DNA of 64,000 bases from Macrococcus lamae (GTDB lineage: Bacteria > Bacillota > Bacilli > Staphylococcales > Staphylococcaceae): the NCBI RefSeq assembly GCF_004359545.1, contig NZ_SCWB01000008.1, forward strand, positions 37,963-101,962. Direction: 5' to 3'. The position numbers and the translations under genes are program-made. This document shows positions 1 through 10,597 of the stretch, piece after piece. Within the stretch, counting starts at the first letter, position 1. Every line of letters starts with the position of its first letter. Below the pieces are notes generated by a model. The model ran no database searches and was not told the DNA's origin. It saw only the letters and a list, made by a program, of their open reading frames with translations.

Positions 1-598
1 TGTTTTCAGGACGATAGAATGTGTGGTAACAGCTATATAACTTCTCAGCCGTAATTTCGTTGATGGACTCAATACTCCCTGCAATGTCTTCTTTTACAGG
101 ATGGTGATGATACATCCCCTGCAGTGTCTGATAGTAAAGTCGGTAGTTAGGCTGGTCCTGATACATCTGGATTTCTTCAGCAATAATACCTATTTCCTTT
201 TCAACTGATTCTTTAGAGAAATAAGGTTCCTGAACCATTTTAATCAGCAGCTTGATATTCGCTTCAATATTATCTACTGCGGTAAACAAATAACTCGTAC
301 GGTCATATGAAGTGAAAGCGTTGGCAGAAGCCCCGTTAGTTGAAAAGGAATTGAACATATCTCCCTGTTCTTTTTCAAACATTTTATGCTCTAGAAAATG
401 TGCGATTCCTTCTGGCATTTTCGTCATTTTACTGCTGTTAAATGGCACAAACTGATTATGCAGAGAACCATAACGAGTTGTTAAAGTGACATAAGTCTTT
501 TGAAATCCTTTTTTTGGAATAACAAATAATTTTAATCCATTTGTAAGCGTAGTTTCAAATAATGATTCATCTATTTGCTGATATACTAATTTATTCAT
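1..598 (-). CDS. ymfH: M16-family metalloprotease YmfH, C-terminus cut by window edge
   Basis: About 199 N-terminal residues are visible; the gene runs off the left edge. The zinc-binding inverted motif HFLEH is at residues 67-71, followed some 70 residues later by the usual downstream acidic stretch (EKEIGIIAEEI), so this is the catalytically competent member of a YmfF/YmfH pair. It belongs to the insulinase/processing-peptidase M16 family; in Bacillus the homologous pair is a putative peptide-processing protease of unclear substrate. Its ATG overlaps the ymfF stop by 4 bases (ATGA), so the two are translationally coupled and probably form a heteromer. Distal end of the ftsK-ymfC-ymfF-ymfH run. 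Confidence 0.9.
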   Translation of the reverse strand, partial: MNKLVYQQIDESLFETTLTNGLKLFVIPKKGFQKTYVTLTTRYGSLHNQFVPFNSSKMTKMPEGIAHFLEHKMFEKEQGDMFNSFSTNGASANAFTSYDRTSYLFTAVDNIEANIKLLIKMVQEPYFSKESVEKEIGIIAEEIQMYQDQPNYRLYYQTLQGMYHHHPVKEDIAGSIESINEITAEKLYSCYHTFYRPEN

Positions 599-1833
599 GA
601 TTGCACCTCATTTGTCAGGCAGTAAATAGTATGGACAGCAACGCGCTGCGCAACTTCGATGACATGTTCTGCTTTCACATTTTCTATCCCTTTAATCCAC
701 TCTTCTGTTGTCAGTTTAATATCTTCGAAACCTTTAGCATAAGTCGCTTCTATCCATCCTTTAGGTCTATCGAATGTTTCTTTTTTATGCGTAATCAGCA
801 TCGTTTTAGCAGTATGTAATAAATTCTCATCGAACTGTCCTTTTTTTATCAGTTCATGCTGTTCCATGATAGTGCTGATTGCCAGTTCACGTGTATCCTT
901 GTTGACGCCGGCAATGACATATAATAATCCGAGCCGGGCATCAATCTGGGAATGAATCTGATAGGCGAGGCTCATCTTCTCTCTGACATTCATGAACAAC
1001 AGACTCATCACATCACCGCCAAAGATCTGATTGAACACAATAAATGCGAAATAATCCTGAGTTCCATATATCATGTCAATCGTCATACCGATATTTATCT
1101 TTGCCTGGGTCGTATCAGACTGTTCATTGAAATATTGCGGTGATGTAAATTGAGGAATTTTTAACTTTTCAAGTGAGACTTTACCTTGAGGCATATGAAG
1201 ATATTCTTTGACGTCTTGAACGGCTTGTTTCCCATCGATATCACCGATAATAAAGATTTCTTTTTCATCTTCAGTCCACATTGACTTGTATGTCTGGTAA
1301 ATACTTTCCGGTGTCACCTCCGGCAATTTTTCTTCAATACCGTAGCTTGGAAAGCGGTAGTCCTGCGTTTTAAACATTTCCTTCATCAGCTGCTGATAGC
1401 CGTACTGTGTTTTATTATCTTTAATGGACTGAAAGCGGGCTTTAAGCAACTGCTTTTCTATGTCTACTTTACCAGCATGAAACGCTTTGTTTTTACACAG
1501 AGGATTATTGATGACTTCTGCCAGCAGTTCAAGAGCACGCTGCTGCATATTTTCAGAATGACTTAGAAACTTATCATTTATAAAATCAATACCAATTGTG
1601 ACAACATGCGCAGTCTTCTGCTTTGTCACATAACTATAGAGATTAGCACCGTAATTTTCAGCCAGCACATCATGCATCAGCTGCTCAGTGGGGTATTTCG
1701 CAGTAGCTTTAGTCATCAGTTTAGAGAGCAGCGCTCGTTCAGTCACATTGTTCTCATTGATTGGTGCTTTAAATTTTACTACGATAGAAACTGTTTTAAA
1801 TTTTTGTTCTTCGTTTATATGTATGGGTATCAT
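595..1833 (-). CDS. ymfF: M16-family peptidase-like protein YmfF (inactive partner)
   Basis: A 412-residue M16-fold protein without the HxxEH zinc site; the corresponding N-terminal helix reads ALLSKLMTKATAKYP. In M16 pairs such as YmfF/YmfH, or the alpha and beta subunits of the processing peptidase, one subunit keeps the metal site and the other helps form the substrate chamber, so this is inferred to be the non-catalytic partner of the downstream gene, which it overlaps by 4 bases. The start is an ATG four bases after the stop of the GntR regulator gene, with only a weak upstream Shine-Dalgarno, suggesting coupled translation. The homologous Bacillus locus has the same order (ymfC ... ymfF ymfH). 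Confidence 0.88.
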   Translation of the reverse strand: MIPIHINEEQKFKTVSIVVKFKAPINENNVTERALLSKLMTKATAKYPTEQLMHDVLAENYGANLYSYVTKQKTAHVVTIGIDFINDKFLSHSENMQQRALELLAEVINNPLCKNKAFHAGKVDIEKQLLKARFQSIKDNKTQYGYQQLMKEMFKTQDYRFPSYGIEEKLPEVTPESIYQTYKSMWTEDEKEIFIIGDIDGKQAVQDVKEYLHMPQGKVSLEKLKIPQFTSPQYFNEQSDTTQAKINIGMTIDMIYGTQDYFAFIVFNQIFGGDVMSLLFMNVREKMSLAYQIHSQIDARLGLLYVIAGVNKDTRELAISTIMEQHELIKKGQFDENLLHTAKTMLITHKKETFDRPKGWIEATYAKGFEDIKLTTEEWIKGIENVKAEHVIEVAQRVAVHTIYCLTNEVQS

Positions 1834-1837
1834 GTCA

Positions 1838-2554
1838 TCACTTCATTTCCCGCTTAATTTGGAATTTCATCTGGTTTGATTTGAAATAGTTCATTGAATA
1901 TAGTACCGGCATATCCTCTTCGTTATAGTGAACCTGCTTAAACAATAAAAGACTTTCTTCCGGTGCACATTCAAGCGCATTTGAAATATAAGGCTCATAA
2001 CTGATTGCGTCTATTTCAGATGTCGCATAAGCTACTTTAAATTCAGGATTATCCTGCAATATTTGCAGCAGCGAAATTTTATCATTTAAATGAAGATAGT
2101 CTAAATCCGGCTTTTTAATTTTATCCAGACAGTAAGCAACGGGCATACCATCAGCCGTCCGAATGCGTTCAACGACTGTAATCATCTGTTCATCTGTTAT
2201 ATTAAGTAGTTTTTTATCGTCCAGGGAAGGGATTTCAGGATCCTGGCTGATAATAATTGTTCCAGCAGTATAGCCGGCTTCTTCAATCATCGCTGTAATA
2301 CTACGCAGTTCGTTGACAGGATAAAAAAAGGCCGGTTCAGGTTTGACGCAGTAACCCTCCTGATATTTCTCTGTTAAAATCTGTTCAGTGATCAGTTCTC
2401 TGATAGCCTGTTCAACATCATCCTGTGATATATCTAGTGTGCGGGAAATTTCATATAAACTAGGTATAGGCATATTAGGCGTAAATTCTTTTTGCTCAAT
2501 ATTCATGATAATCCAGTCTTTAACGATTAAAATTGTTCTTTCAACGGACACCAT
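1838..2554 (-). CDS. ymfC: GntR/HutC-family transcriptional regulator (YmfC-like)
   Basis: 238 residues. The N-terminal winged helix-turn-helix of the GntR family spans roughly residues 8-70 (IPSLYEISRTLDIS, then the recognition helix region DDVEQAIRELI), and a C-terminal UTRA ligand-binding domain spans about 85-232. HutC-type regulators sense small ligands, often sugars or amino-acid derivatives; the ligand here is unknown. The gene lies 11 bases after the ftsK stop and directly before ymfF, so it probably shares their transcript and could autoregulate it. The ATG has GGAGG five bases upstream. The same gene stands in this place in Bacillus (spoIIIE-ymfC). Confidence 0.87.
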   Translation of the reverse strand: MVSVERTILIVKDWIIMNIEQKEFTPNMPIPSLYEISRTLDISQDDVEQAIRELITEQILTEKYQEGYCVKPEPAFFYPVNELRSITAMIEEAGYTAGTIIISQDPEIPSLDDKKLLNITDEQMITVVERIRTADGMPVAYCLDKIKKPDLDYLHLNDKISLLQILQDNPEFKVAYATSEIDAISYEPYISNALECAPEESLLLFKQVHYNEEDMPVLYSMNYFKSNQMKFQIKREMK

Positions 2555-2565
2555 TCATTCCTCCA

Positions 2566-4800
2566 TCATTCATTCGGTTGTTCTATTAATACTTGCCGCG
2601 GCTTACTTCCGGACGCCGGTCCAATCACTTGATTCATTTCTAGTTCATCTATTAAACGAGCAGCTCTATTATATCCTATTCTAAACTGCCGCTGTAACAA
2701 TGATGCACTGGCTTTTTGATGAGCTACGACAAATTCATATGCTTCAAAATAAAGAGCGTCTTCAGAAGGTGATTCTTTCGTAATCGTTTCATCAGGTTCT
2801 AGTTCCTTCACATAGTTAGCTGACTGCTGCTTGGTCACATAGTTCACGACAGACTCAACTTCTTTGTCTGAAAGAAATGCGCCTTGAATACGTGTAGGTT
2901 TAGACTGACCAGAAGGCAGAAACAGCATATCTCCCCGTCCAAGTAGTTTCTCTGCTCCTTGAGAATCAAGAATGGTTCTTGAATCTATTTGTGAACTCAC
3001 TGCAAAGGCAATTCGTGAGGGAATATTTGCTTTGATTAATCCGGTAATGACATCAACAGACGGCCGCTGTGTTGCTATGATCAAATGAATGCCCGCTGCT
3101 CGAGCCATCTGTGCGATTCTCATGATTGCACTTTCAACGTCTTTACTGGCGACCATCATCAAATCTGCGAGTTCATCGACAATGACAACAATGTATGGCA
3201 GCTTGGCATTTTTCTCACCAAGTTCTGTATTCTGTCTCGTTAAATATTGATTATATCCTTCTATGTTTCTCGTGCCTGTATGACTGAACAGATCATAACG
3301 ACGTTCCATCTCACCAACAATTTTCTGCAGCGCCTGAGCAGCTTTCTGCGGATTCGTCACTACGGGAGTCAGCAGATGCGGGATACCGTTATAGACATTC
3401 AGCTCGACCATCTTAGGATCAATCATCATCAATTTGACTTCATGAGGCTTAGCATTCATCAATATACTTGTAATGATTCCGTTAATGCACACCGATTTCC
3501 CGCTACCCGTTGAACCGGCAACTAGTAAATGAGGCATTTTATTAAGTTCAGCAGTAATGGCATCTCCCGATATATTTCTGCCGAGTACCACCTTTAATTT
3601 GTTTTCTTCTACCGGCTCGTCTTCAAGAACTTCCCGCAATGTAACCATCGATACAGAGTTATTAGGCACTTCAATACCAACAGCTGACTTGCCTGGTATC
3701 GGTGCCTCTATTCGTATATCTTTCGCGGCAAGTGCGAGTGCAATGTCATTGGATAAATTAACGATACGACTGACTTTTACACCCATCGCCGGCTGCACCT
3801 CGTACTGGGTAACAGCAGGACCAATTCTAATCTGGCTGACTTTAGCATTGACACCAAAGTTCTTCAACGTTGATTCCAGTAGCTGACCGCGCTGTTTAAT
3901 CGTTTTCATATCGGATTTCACTCCACCAGCCGGAAGGTTGAGTAAATCAAGCGGCGGCAATATATAATTCGGATTTTCATCATCTGTCACAGGTTGTACC
4001 GACTGCTCTCTTACCGGTTGTTCCTTCTTGCGCGACTCATGATGTGACAATGGAATATCTACTGATTCTTGTTCAGTTTGGACTTCAGTATTCAGCTCCT
4101 GCACAACTTCAGTCGTATAAGAAGGCTCTTCCATCGGTATTTCAGGAAATTCCGAAACATCGATGACTTTTTTCTTTTGGTTTGATGAGAAAGACCGGCT
4201 GATTTTCAACTGTATCATGCGTGTCACACGAAGCAATTGATCGAATATGACTTTTGACTCCGCTCTGATTGAACGGTTTGAAATCAGTATTCCAGCAACG
4301 CCGAGTACAAGCAGTGCAAATATCAGTGCACCTATCGAACTGATTAACTGGCTCATTGACCACTCCAGTGCATAACCTAAAATTCCACCGCCCTGGAAAT
4401 GAAAATGATGATCCGATTCCATTTCGAATATCCGATTGAACGTTGGTCTAGTTTGTTTCGACGTCAGATGACGCACTGATTCAAACAAAAGACAAAGTCC
4501 AGTCTGCAGCGTTATCCAGCCAGCAAGCCTTCTGTTCAATGGAACGAAGCGTTTGTTCAATGTGTGGTATATCGTCAGCATGGCGATAAATATATATGTA
4601 AAGTAGCGGGCACTCCCGGTGAGGAAAATCATAAGACAGTCAATCGCAAGTCCGAAAAGACCGAACCGAAGAATACCTAGCACCAGCAAGGCAAGAATAA
4701 TAAGTGCTGTTAAATAAACGACCGGAGTTTCATGCTTTTTAGACTTACGTTTTTTGACTTGCTTTCTTTTACTGCTATTCGTTTTTTTAATTACCAACAC
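2566..4800 (-). CDS. ftsK: DNA translocase FtsK/SpoIIIE
   Basis: About 744 residues. A basic N-terminus is followed by four hydrophobic segments (about residues 28-190), a charged linker, then the FtsK motor with Walker A GSTGSGKS near residue 430, [17 protein letters not shown] and the Walker [13 protein letters not shown]. The C-terminal gamma winged helix ([20 protein letters not shown]) reads polar DNA sequences. It pumps trapped chromosomal DNA through the closing septum. Position between rnjB and ymfC matches SpoIIIE of Bacillus. The start is uncertain: GTG codons at 4806 and 4800 and a TTG at 4797 compete. The AGAGG fits 4800 or 4797 better, since 4806 directly abuts it. Confidence 0.93.
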   Translation of the reverse strand: MLVIKKTNSSKRKQVKKRKSKKHETPVVYLTALIILALLVLGILRFGLFGLAIDCLMIFLTGSARYFTYIFIAMLTIYHTLNKRFVPLNRRLAGWITLQTGLCLLFESVRHLTSKQTRPTFNRIFEMESDHHFHFQGGGILGYALEWSMSQLISSIGALIFALLVLGVAGILISNRSIRAESKVIFDQLLRVTRMIQLKISRSFSSNQKKKVIDVSEFPEIPMEEPSYTTEVVQELNTEVQTEQESVDIPLSHHESRKKEQPVREQSVQPVTDDENPNYILPPLDLLNLPAGGVKSDMKTIKQRGQLLESTLKNFGVNAKVSQIRIGPAVTQYEVQPAMGVKVSRIVNLSNDIALALAAKDIRIEAPIPGKSAVGIEVPNNSVSMVTLREVLEDEPVEENKLKVVLGRNISGDAITAELNKMPHLLVAGSTGSGKSVCINGIITSILMNAKPHEVKLMMIDPKMVELNVYNGIPHLLTPVVTNPQKAAQALQKIVGEMERRYDLFSHTGTRNIEGYNQYLTRQNTELGEKNAKLPYIVVIVDELADLMMVASKDVESAIMRIAQMARAAGIHLIIATQRPSVDVITGLIKANIPSRIAFAVSSQIDSRTILDSQGAEKLLGRGDMLFLPSGQSKPTRIQGAFLSDKEVESVVNYVTKQQSANYVKELEPDETITKESPSEDALYFEAYEFVVAHQKASASLLQRQFRIGYNRAARLIDELEMNQVIGPASGSKPRQVLIEQPNE

Positions 4801-4820
4801 TGACACCTCTCATGATAAAC

Positions 4821-4848
4821 AAATAAACAAGCCTAAGCTTGTTTATTT
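4821..4848 (-). terminator. Intrinsic terminator after rnjB
   Basis: A 12-bp perfect stem (AAATAAACAAGC / GCTTGTTTATTT) with a 4-base loop, followed on the minus strand by a T-rich tract (TGTTTATC). It lies between the rnjB stop and the ftsK start and separates the two transcripts. Confidence 0.75.
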
Positions 4849-4862
4849 TGTATTATCAAATT

Positions 4863-6536
4863 CTAGATTTCTGAAATAACCGGAATAATCATCGGTCTTC
4901 TTTTCGTTGAATCATAAAGGAACTTCCCTAACTTATCGCGCATATCTTGTTTGATTTCTGACCATTCAATACGATTTTGCATTAATCCTTCTTCAACAAT
5001 GGCACGTACTTTATCTTCTGCTTCCTTCAGAAGTTCTTCACTTTCTCGTACATAGACAAAACCGCGTGATTGAATTTGAGGACCAGCAACGATACGTCTG
5101 GTTTTTGGGTCAAGAGTGACGACTGCGATAAATATGCCATCTTCAGCGAGAAGGCGGCGGTCACGGAGAACGATATTACCGACATCTCCTACACCGATAC
5201 CATCTATTAAGACGTTGCCAGCATTTACTTTTTCATTCGCTACCATCTTTTCACCATCAAAGTTGACGACATCACCTTTTTCCAGTAAAAAGATATGCTC
5301 AGGTTCAACTCCTGTTTCAGCCGCAAGTTTTGCATGGGCAATCTGCATTTTAAATTCACCTTGAACGGGAATGAAGTATTTCGGCTGCATTAAGTTTAGC
5401 ATTAATTTGAGTTCTTCCATACAGCCGTGACCTGAAGCATGGATTTTCTTGTTAGTCGGAACGACATGAGCTCCCGCTTTAACGAGATGATTGACTGTAG
5501 AACCTAGAATGACTTCCATACTGGAAGATGGCGTCGTTGTAATGAAGACAGTATCGCCTTCTTCTATATTCATGATGCTGTGTTTCTGCAATGCCATATG
5601 TCCTAACGCTTCAATCGGCTCTCCTTGAGATCCAGTTGAGATGATGACAATTTCGTTCTTTGGATAATTACCAACATCTTTAATAGGAATCAACAACTGA
5701 TCTGGAATATCGAAATAACCAAGCTTACGTGCAATATTGAATGAACTTTCAAGCGATTTTCCGAGGAAAGTCACTTTACGTTTGTTTCTAGCTGCAGCAG
5801 TCAAGACTTGCTGAATGCGGATGAAATTTGATGCGTAGCATGAGACGATAATACGACCGTTTGCTTTTGCAAATTCATCATTAATATGGCTTTCAATGAC
5901 GTTTTCCGGCGTATTGTAACCCGGTTTTTCTGCTTCAGTAGAATCACTAATCAGTGCCAGCACACCATTCTCTCCAATAGCACTCATTTTAGACATGTCA
6001 GGGCGGTAAGGTCCCTTTACACTCTGGTCAAACTTAAACTCACCTGTATAGACAATTGCCCCATGAGATGTATGGATGCAGACTCCTAGTGCATCGGGAA
6101 TACTATGAGTCGTATTGAAGAAAGTGATATTCACTCCTTTAAAACGCATGACAGATTCATTATTGACTGTATAGTATTTCAATTTCTTGTCAATCTTTGC
6201 TTCTTTCATATGGTCTTTAACTAACGCTAACGTCAGACGTGATCCATAAATCGGTGCATCAATCTTGCCGATGATATATCGCAGTGCACCGATTGCATCT
6301 TCGTGTCCATGTGACAGAAAGATCCCTTTCAGACGGTCTTTATTCTCAATGACATATTGGATATCAGGAATAACGACATCTATACCCAGCATTTCATCTT
6401 CAGGGAACATCAGACCCGCATCGAGCATGAACATCTCATCATCTACTTCTACAATGTACATGTTCTTTGCTATTTCTCCGACACCACCGAGCGGAATGAT
6501 TCTAATATGGTTGTTTTCTTTCTTTACTAAATTCAA
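4863..6536 (-). CDS. rnjB: Ribonuclease J2
   Basis: 557 residues with metallo-beta-lactamase, beta-CASP and C-terminal domains. The metal motif reads HGHEDA at residues 76-81 where catalytic RNase J1 has HxHxDH; loss of the last histidine is typical of the J2 paralogue, which supports J1 in a heteromeric 5' exonuclease/endonuclease complex. The beta-CASP motif SGHGCMEE is intact in outline. It acts in mRNA turnover and 5' rRNA processing alongside PNPase encoded just upstream. Start codon is TTG at 6536, chosen because AGGAGG sits seven bases before it and no ATG lies in frame nearby. Own promoter upstream and terminator downstream. Confidence 0.93.
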   Translation of the reverse strand: MNLVKKENNHIRIIPLGGVGEIAKNMYIVEVDDEMFMLDAGLMFPEDEMLGIDVVIPDIQYVIENKDRLKGIFLSHGHEDAIGALRYIIGKIDAPIYGSRLTLALVKDHMKEAKIDKKLKYYTVNNESVMRFKGVNITFFNTTHSIPDALGVCIHTSHGAIVYTGEFKFDQSVKGPYRPDMSKMSAIGENGVLALISDSTEAEKPGYNTPENVIESHINDEFAKANGRIIVSCYASNFIRIQQVLTAAARNKRKVTFLGKSLESSFNIARKLGYFDIPDQLLIPIKDVGNYPKNEIVIISTGSQGEPIEALGHMALQKHSIMNIEEGDTVFITTTPSSSMEVILGSTVNHLVKAGAHVVPTNKKIHASGHGCMEELKLMLNLMQPKYFIPVQGEFKMQIAHAKLAAETGVEPEHIFLLEKGDVVNFDGEKMVANEKVNAGNVLIDGIGVGDVGNIVLRDRRLLAEDGIFIAVVTLDPKTRRIVAGPQIQSRGFVYVRESEELLKEAEDKVRAIVEEGLMQNRIEWSEIKQDMRDKLGKFLYDSTKRRPMIIPVISEI

Positions 6537-6582
6537 AATAGTTCCTCCTAAAATTCTTTCCCGTACAAAACATATTGTCTTT

Positions 6583-6612
6583 ATTATAAGCTATTTGAAT
6601 CTTATAACACAA
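6583..6612 (-). promoter_or_regulatory. Sigma-A promoter for rnjB
   Basis: -35 TTGTGT (6607-6612), 18-base spacer, perfect -10 TATAAT (6583-6588), about 45 bases before the rnjB start. Confidence 0.6.
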
Positions 6613-6696
6613 TAAAAAATAGGCTAGGAGGTCGTTAATCAACGTAAAAAGTAAGTTAATTGTACCTATACTTCAGTGTAGGATTTCAAAAAGTCA

Positions 6697-7881
6697 TTAT
6701 GGTTTAGTCAGCGTCAGCATGGCTGGCTGGCTTGCAAGCATGTTAAGGACTGCCTGGATATCTGTCAAAGTAACGGCTTCAATATGTTCTTCAAATTCCT
6801 CAAGTGTAATGACTCTGCCGTAATACATAAAACTTTGACCGTTACGCATCATAATATGACCATCATAATCATTGTTCATATAAGCATTCGTAATTAAATA
6901 TGTTTTAGCCTTCGCAACTAATTTTTCTGTCACGTTATTTTTAAAAGACTTTAACAGCTCATTTATTTCCTTCACTGCTTCATCCACTGCTGAATGATCA
7001 CAAGCGATATAAATTGAAAACACGCCACCTTCATTGTAGGAATCAAGAGAGGAATACACGTTATAGCATAACCCGAGTTCTTCCCTCAATCTTCTGAAGA
7101 GCGGAGAAGAGACTGATTCACCGAACATTGAACTGAACAAGCTGAATGCATCATATAACGGGTGATGATATCCTACAGCATCATAACCGATTATTAAGTG
7201 TGCTTGTTCGTAGTCATAATGCATGACGTCCTGAAAAGATTCAAAATGAAAGCTAAGCGGCTCACCATACACCGTTTTCCTCTGTTCCATTCCACTGAAC
7301 GTTTCAAGCAAACTTTTAGAATCGTTGCCTGAGTATGAAATGATAATATTGTCTGCTCTATAATATTGATCATAAAACGACTTCAGCACATGTCTGTCAA
7401 TGGTGACAACTGATTCTTTTGTACCGAGTATCGGTTCTGCAAACGAAGTACCTCTGAACACTTTGTCTTGAAAAATTTCATAAATCAGTTCTTCAGGATC
7501 ATCTTCAGTCATTTTAATTTCTTCCAGGATCACTTGTTGTTCACGCTTTACTTCTTCTTCTGGAAACGTTGAGAAGTTAAGCATTTCACTCAGCAGTTGA
7601 ACCGCCCGATGTTCATAACGCTGAAGCGTCTTAATGGTATAGCATGTATATTCCTTCGTCGTATACGCATTAACTTCTCCGCCGATTGCATCCATTTCCT
7701 CAGCCAGCTGTTCTGCATTGAACCGCTGTGTTCCTTTGAACAGCATATGCTCGATGAAATGCGCTGTTCCTGCTGGGTAACTTCCTTCATGTTTCGTTCC
7801 TACTTTAACAAACGCTGCAATATGTACGGTTTGATGTGCACTATGTTTATCCAGGACTACAAGTCCATTATTTAACTTCAA
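6697..7881 (-). CDS. mlpA: M16-family zinc protease (MlpA/YmxG-like)
   Basis: 394 residues with the zinc-site motif HFIEH at residues 41-45 and the downstream glutamate in QQVILEEIKM near residue 120, so it should be an active peptidase. The C-terminal half (REELGLCYNVYSSLDSYNEGG) is the conserved second M16 domain. In Bacillus the homologue (mlpA, also ymxG) also follows pnp and has been linked to control of extracellular protease production; the substrate is not known here. The start is TTG at 7881 with AGAGG seven bases upstream; an ATG four bases earlier opens only a 5-codon frame. It is the third M16 protein in the window. A structured element separates it from pnp. Confidence 0.87.
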   Translation of the reverse strand: MKLNNGLVVLDKHSAHQTVHIAAFVKVGTKHEGSYPAGTAHFIEHMLFKGTQRFNAEQLAEEMDAIGGEVNAYTTKEYTCYTIKTLQRYEHRAVQLLSEMLNFSTFPEEEVKREQQVILEEIKMTEDDPEELIYEIFQDKVFRGTSFAEPILGTKESVVTIDRHVLKSFYDQYYRADNIIISYSGNDSKSLLETFSGMEQRKTVYGEPLSFHFESFQDVMHYDYEQAHLIIGYDAVGYHHPLYDAFSLFSSMFGESVSSPLFRRLREELGLCYNVYSSLDSYNEGGVFSIYIACDHSAVDEAVKEINELLKSFKNNVTEKLVAKAKTYLITNAYMNNDYDGHIMMRNGQSFMYYGRVITLEEFEEHIEAVTLTDIQAVLNMLASQPAMLTLTKP

Positions 7882-7909
7882 TCATTAACCTCTTCCCTAT
7901 AAAAATACC

Positions 7910-7977
7910 GGGACCATTCAGTTATTCTTCGGTTTACTCAGGCATGCTGATTATCGAAGAACACAGTTATGTGTCCC
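7910..7977 (-). other. Structured RNA element between pnp and the M16 gene
   Basis: On the minus strand a 5-bp outer helix (GGGAC/GTCCC) encloses a small hairpin (ACACA-TAAC-TGTGT) and a longer arm (TTCTTCG/CGAAGAA with an inner TCAG/CTGA). Together they would form a three-way junction, followed by GGTATTTTTAT. It may be the pnp terminator, a processing site or a regulatory RNA; only the pairing is seen. Confidence 0.45.
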
Positions 7978-7990
7978 AGCTTTTCATTTA

Positions 7991-10099
7991 CTATTCTGTT
8001 GTGTCTGCCTTCTTACTTTCTGCAAGTAGTTCTTTTCGTGACGCATTGACACGGCCTTGGCGGTCAATTTCAGTTACTTTGACTAAGAACTGGTCACCAA
8101 GTTTGATAACATCCTCAACTTTGCTGATTCTTTCCTGAGCAAGCTGTGAAATATGGACGAGCGCATCTTTACCCGGGAAGATTTCTACGAATGCTCCGAA
8201 TTTTTCAATGCGTTTCACTGTTGCCATGTAAACTTCACCGACAACTGCTTCACGGACGATGTTTTCAATCAGGCGTTTAGCCTCCTCAATCATCGCAGCG
8301 TCGCTTGAACCGATAAACACAGTACCATCCTGCTCGATATCCAGTTTGACACCTGTCGCATCAATGATTTCATTGATTTTTTTACCGCCAGGTCCAATGA
8401 CGTCGCGAATCTTGTCAGGATTGATATGGGTAATTTCGATTTTAGGAGCATAAGCGCTTAATTCAGCACGCGGTGCACTAATAGTCTGCATCATATGATC
8501 CATAATATGCATACGGCCGATTTTTGCCTGCTCCAATGCTTCACGTAAGATGTCTTCAGAAAGACCATCAATTTTAATATCCATTTGTATCGCAGTAATT
8601 CCGTCTTTTGTACCCGCTACTTTAAAGTCCATGTCCCCTAATGCATCTTCCATCCCTTGAATATCTGACAAGATGGTATAATTTTCGTCTTTTTTCACAA
8701 GGCCCATGGCAATACCGGCAACGGGTGCTTTAATTGGTACCCCTGCATCCATTAATGCAAGTGTTGACCCACAGATAGATGCTTGAGAACTTGACCCGTT
8801 GGATTCCAGAACTTCAGAGACAACACGAATGGTATATGGAAAGTCTTTTTCGTCAGGAATGACTTGCAGCAATGCACGTTCGCCAAGTGCCCCATGACCA
8901 ATCTCACGACGACCAGGAGCACGGATTGGACCTGTTTCTCCGACAGAGAAGTTCGGGAAGTTATAGTGGTGCATATAGCGCTTCTGTTCCTCAACACCAA
9001 GACCATCAATAATCTGGTGCTCACCTAGCGCTCCAAGTGTAGCAACTGATAGGGCCTGAGTCTGTCCTCTCGTAAACAGACCGGAACCATGTGCCCGTGG
9101 CAAAAGTCCTACTTCGCTGTCAAGTGGTCTGATTTCATCTGGACGGCGACCATCAGGACGGATTTTGTCTTCTGTAATCTGGCGGCGAACTTCTTCTTTA
9201 ATCAAACCATCGAACGTTTTATTAACGACAGTAAGTATTTCTGCGTCCTGACCATCATATTTCTCAATGATCTGAAGTTTAACCGCTGTAATGTTTTCTT
9301 CACGTTCAAGTTTATCTTTCGTCTGGATAGCGGCTGCCAGACCCAATTCTTCAGCGTATTTTTTCACTTCATTTTCAACGATCTCGTTTGGTGCAGCAGC
9401 TATAAATTCTTTTTTCACAGGTGCCACATCATTGATGATCTGTTCCTGGAATGCCACTAGTTCTTTAATTGCTGCATGACCATACATGATTGCTTCAAGC
9501 ATTTTGTCCTCAGGCACTTCCTTAGCGCCCGCTTCTACCATGTTCACCGCATCTTTATGACCCGCTACCTGTAAGTCTAAAGCAGACTCGGCACGCTCAG
9601 CAACTGTAGGATTGATGATTAGTTCACCGTCTACCAATCCGACGTTTACACCTGCAATTGGACTATGGAAAGGAATATCTGATACAGCCAGTGCTACTGA
9701 TGACCCAAGCATCGCAGCCATTTCAGGAGTATTATCAGGATCCACACTCATCACTATAGAGATGACTTGAATATCATTGCGGTAACCTTTTGGAAACAAC
9801 GGACGAATTGGACGGTCTATTAAACGAGCAGTCAGTGTCGCGTCTTCACCCGGGCGTCCTTCACGTTTATTGAAACCACCCGGAATTTTTCCGGCTGCAT
9901 ACAATTTTTCCTCATAATTGACCATTAACGGGAAGAAATCGACATCCCTAGGTTCTTTTGATGCAGTTGCAGTAGAGAGCACGACTGTATCGCCGTATCT
10001 GACAAGTGCCGATCCATTTGCCTGCTTGGCAAGCTGACCGACCTCTACTGTTAACGGGCGTCCTGCCCATTCAGTTGTGAATACTTTTTTCTGAGACAT
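7991..10099 (-). CDS. pnp: Polynucleotide phosphorylase
   Basis: 702 residues. Two RNase PH domains (about 10-140 and 310-540) flank an all-alpha domain, followed by a KH domain with the loop IGPGGKKI and a C-terminal S1 domain ([21 protein letters not shown]). It degrades RNA 3'-5' using phosphate and makes NDPs. In Gram-positives it works beside RNase J in the degradosome-like network, and rnjB is nearby. Start set at 10099, where the ATG has GGAGAGGAG seven bases upstream and gives the standard N-terminus MSQKKVF; an upstream in-frame start at 10117 lacks a site. Gene order rpsO-pnp is the usual one. Confidence 0.97.
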   Translation of the reverse strand: MSQKKVFTTEWAGRPLTVEVGQLAKQANGSALVRYGDTVVLSTATASKEPRDVDFFPLMVNYEEKLYAAGKIPGGFNKREGRPGEDATLTARLIDRPIRPLFPKGYRNDIQVISIVMSVDPDNTPEMAAMLGSSVALAVSDIPFHSPIAGVNVGLVDGELIINPTVAERAESALDLQVAGHKDAVNMVEAGAKEVPEDKMLEAIMYGHAAIKELVAFQEQIINDVAPVKKEFIAAAPNEIVENEVKKYAEELGLAAAIQTKDKLEREENITAVKLQIIEKYDGQDAEILTVVNKTFDGLIKEEVRRQITEDKIRPDGRRPDEIRPLDSEVGLLPRAHGSGLFTRGQTQALSVATLGALGEHQIIDGLGVEEQKRYMHHYNFPNFSVGETGPIRAPGRREIGHGALGERALLQVIPDEKDFPYTIRVVSEVLESNGSSSQASICGSTLALMDAGVPIKAPVAGIAMGLVKKDENYTILSDIQGMEDALGDMDFKVAGTKDGITAIQMDIKIDGLSEDILREALEQAKIGRMHIMDHMMQTISAPRAELSAYAPKIEITHINPDKIRDVIGPGGKKINEIIDATGVKLDIEQDGTVFIGSSDAAMIEEAKRLIENIVREAVVGEVYMATVKRIEKFGAFVEIFPGKDALVHISQLAQERISKVEDVIKLGDQFLVKVTEIDRQGRVNASRKELLAESKKADTTE

Positions 10100-10174
10100 T
10101 AAATTGCTCCTCTCCAATATATATCATCCATCATATCATTTATCCAATGCTTGAGGTATATTTAGACATAAAAA

Positions 10175-10204
10175 AATCGAAAGACACAATTGTCTCTTTC
10201 GATT
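10175..10204 (-). terminator. Intrinsic terminator after rpsO
   Basis: Stem AATCGAAAGA / TCTTTCGATT with a short loop, followed on the minus strand by seven T residues. Just downstream of the rpsO stop, so pnp probably has its own promoter or depends on read-through. Confidence 0.75.
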
Positions 10205-10212
10205 GTAAAAGA

Positions 10213-10482
10213 TTAACGACGTAATCCTAATGATTTAATTAATTCACGGTAACGTTGAACATCGTTTTCACGTAAGTAAGTCAATAAGTTTTTACGACGA
10301 CCTACCATTTTCAAAAGTCCACGACGTGAATGGTGGTCTTTTTTGTGTGTACGTAAGTGCTCGTTTAATGCGTTGATTTCAGCAGTTAAAACAGCGATTT
10401 GTACTTCAGGTGACCCTGTATCCGTTTCGTGTACACGGTACTGAGCGATTAATTCATTTTTGCGTTCTTGTGTAATTGCCAT
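10213..10482 (-). CDS. rpsO: 30S ribosomal protein S15
   Basis: 89 residues, the normal S15 length, with the conserved core [19 protein letters not shown] and the 16S-binding segment [12 protein letters not shown]. It binds the central-domain three-way junction of 16S rRNA early in 30S assembly. ATG with AGGAGG seven bases upstream. It is monocistronic here: own promoter at the end of ribF and a strong terminator before pnp. The 5' leader of about 80 nt may carry S15 feedback control, as known from Geobacillus, but no consensus fold was confirmed. Confidence 0.98.
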   Translation of the reverse strand: MAITQERKNELIAQYRVHETDTGSPEVQIAVLTAEINALNEHLRTHKKDHHSRRGLLKMVGRRKNLLTYLRENDVQRYRELIKSLGLRR

Positions 10483-10569
10483 AATTAAATGACCTCCTAT
10501 AATTTAATTGACACCATGACCCGAGCAAATCGTCGGAGTGATCGATAAGCCAAGGAAAGGTACTTGACA

Positions 10570-10597
10570 AGTATAGCATTTCTATCAAATTAATCAA
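10570..10597 (-). promoter_or_regulatory. Sigma-A promoter for rpsO
   Basis: -35 TTGATT (10592-10597, at the ribF stop), 16-base spacer, -10 TATACT (10570-10575). It would give an 80-nt leader (10483-10563) with a small CCGA/TCGG hairpin and a possible S15 autoregulatory site. Confidence 0.6.

Noticed and set aside
1606..1857. 83-codon plus-strand frame over the ymfF start
   Set aside because: Lies opposite a well-supported gene, no ribosome-binding site or family match; shadow frame.
6664..6682. CCTATAC/GTGTAGG stem-loop after the M16 gene as a terminator
   Set aside because: Seven-bp stem without a T run on the minus strand; too weak to call.
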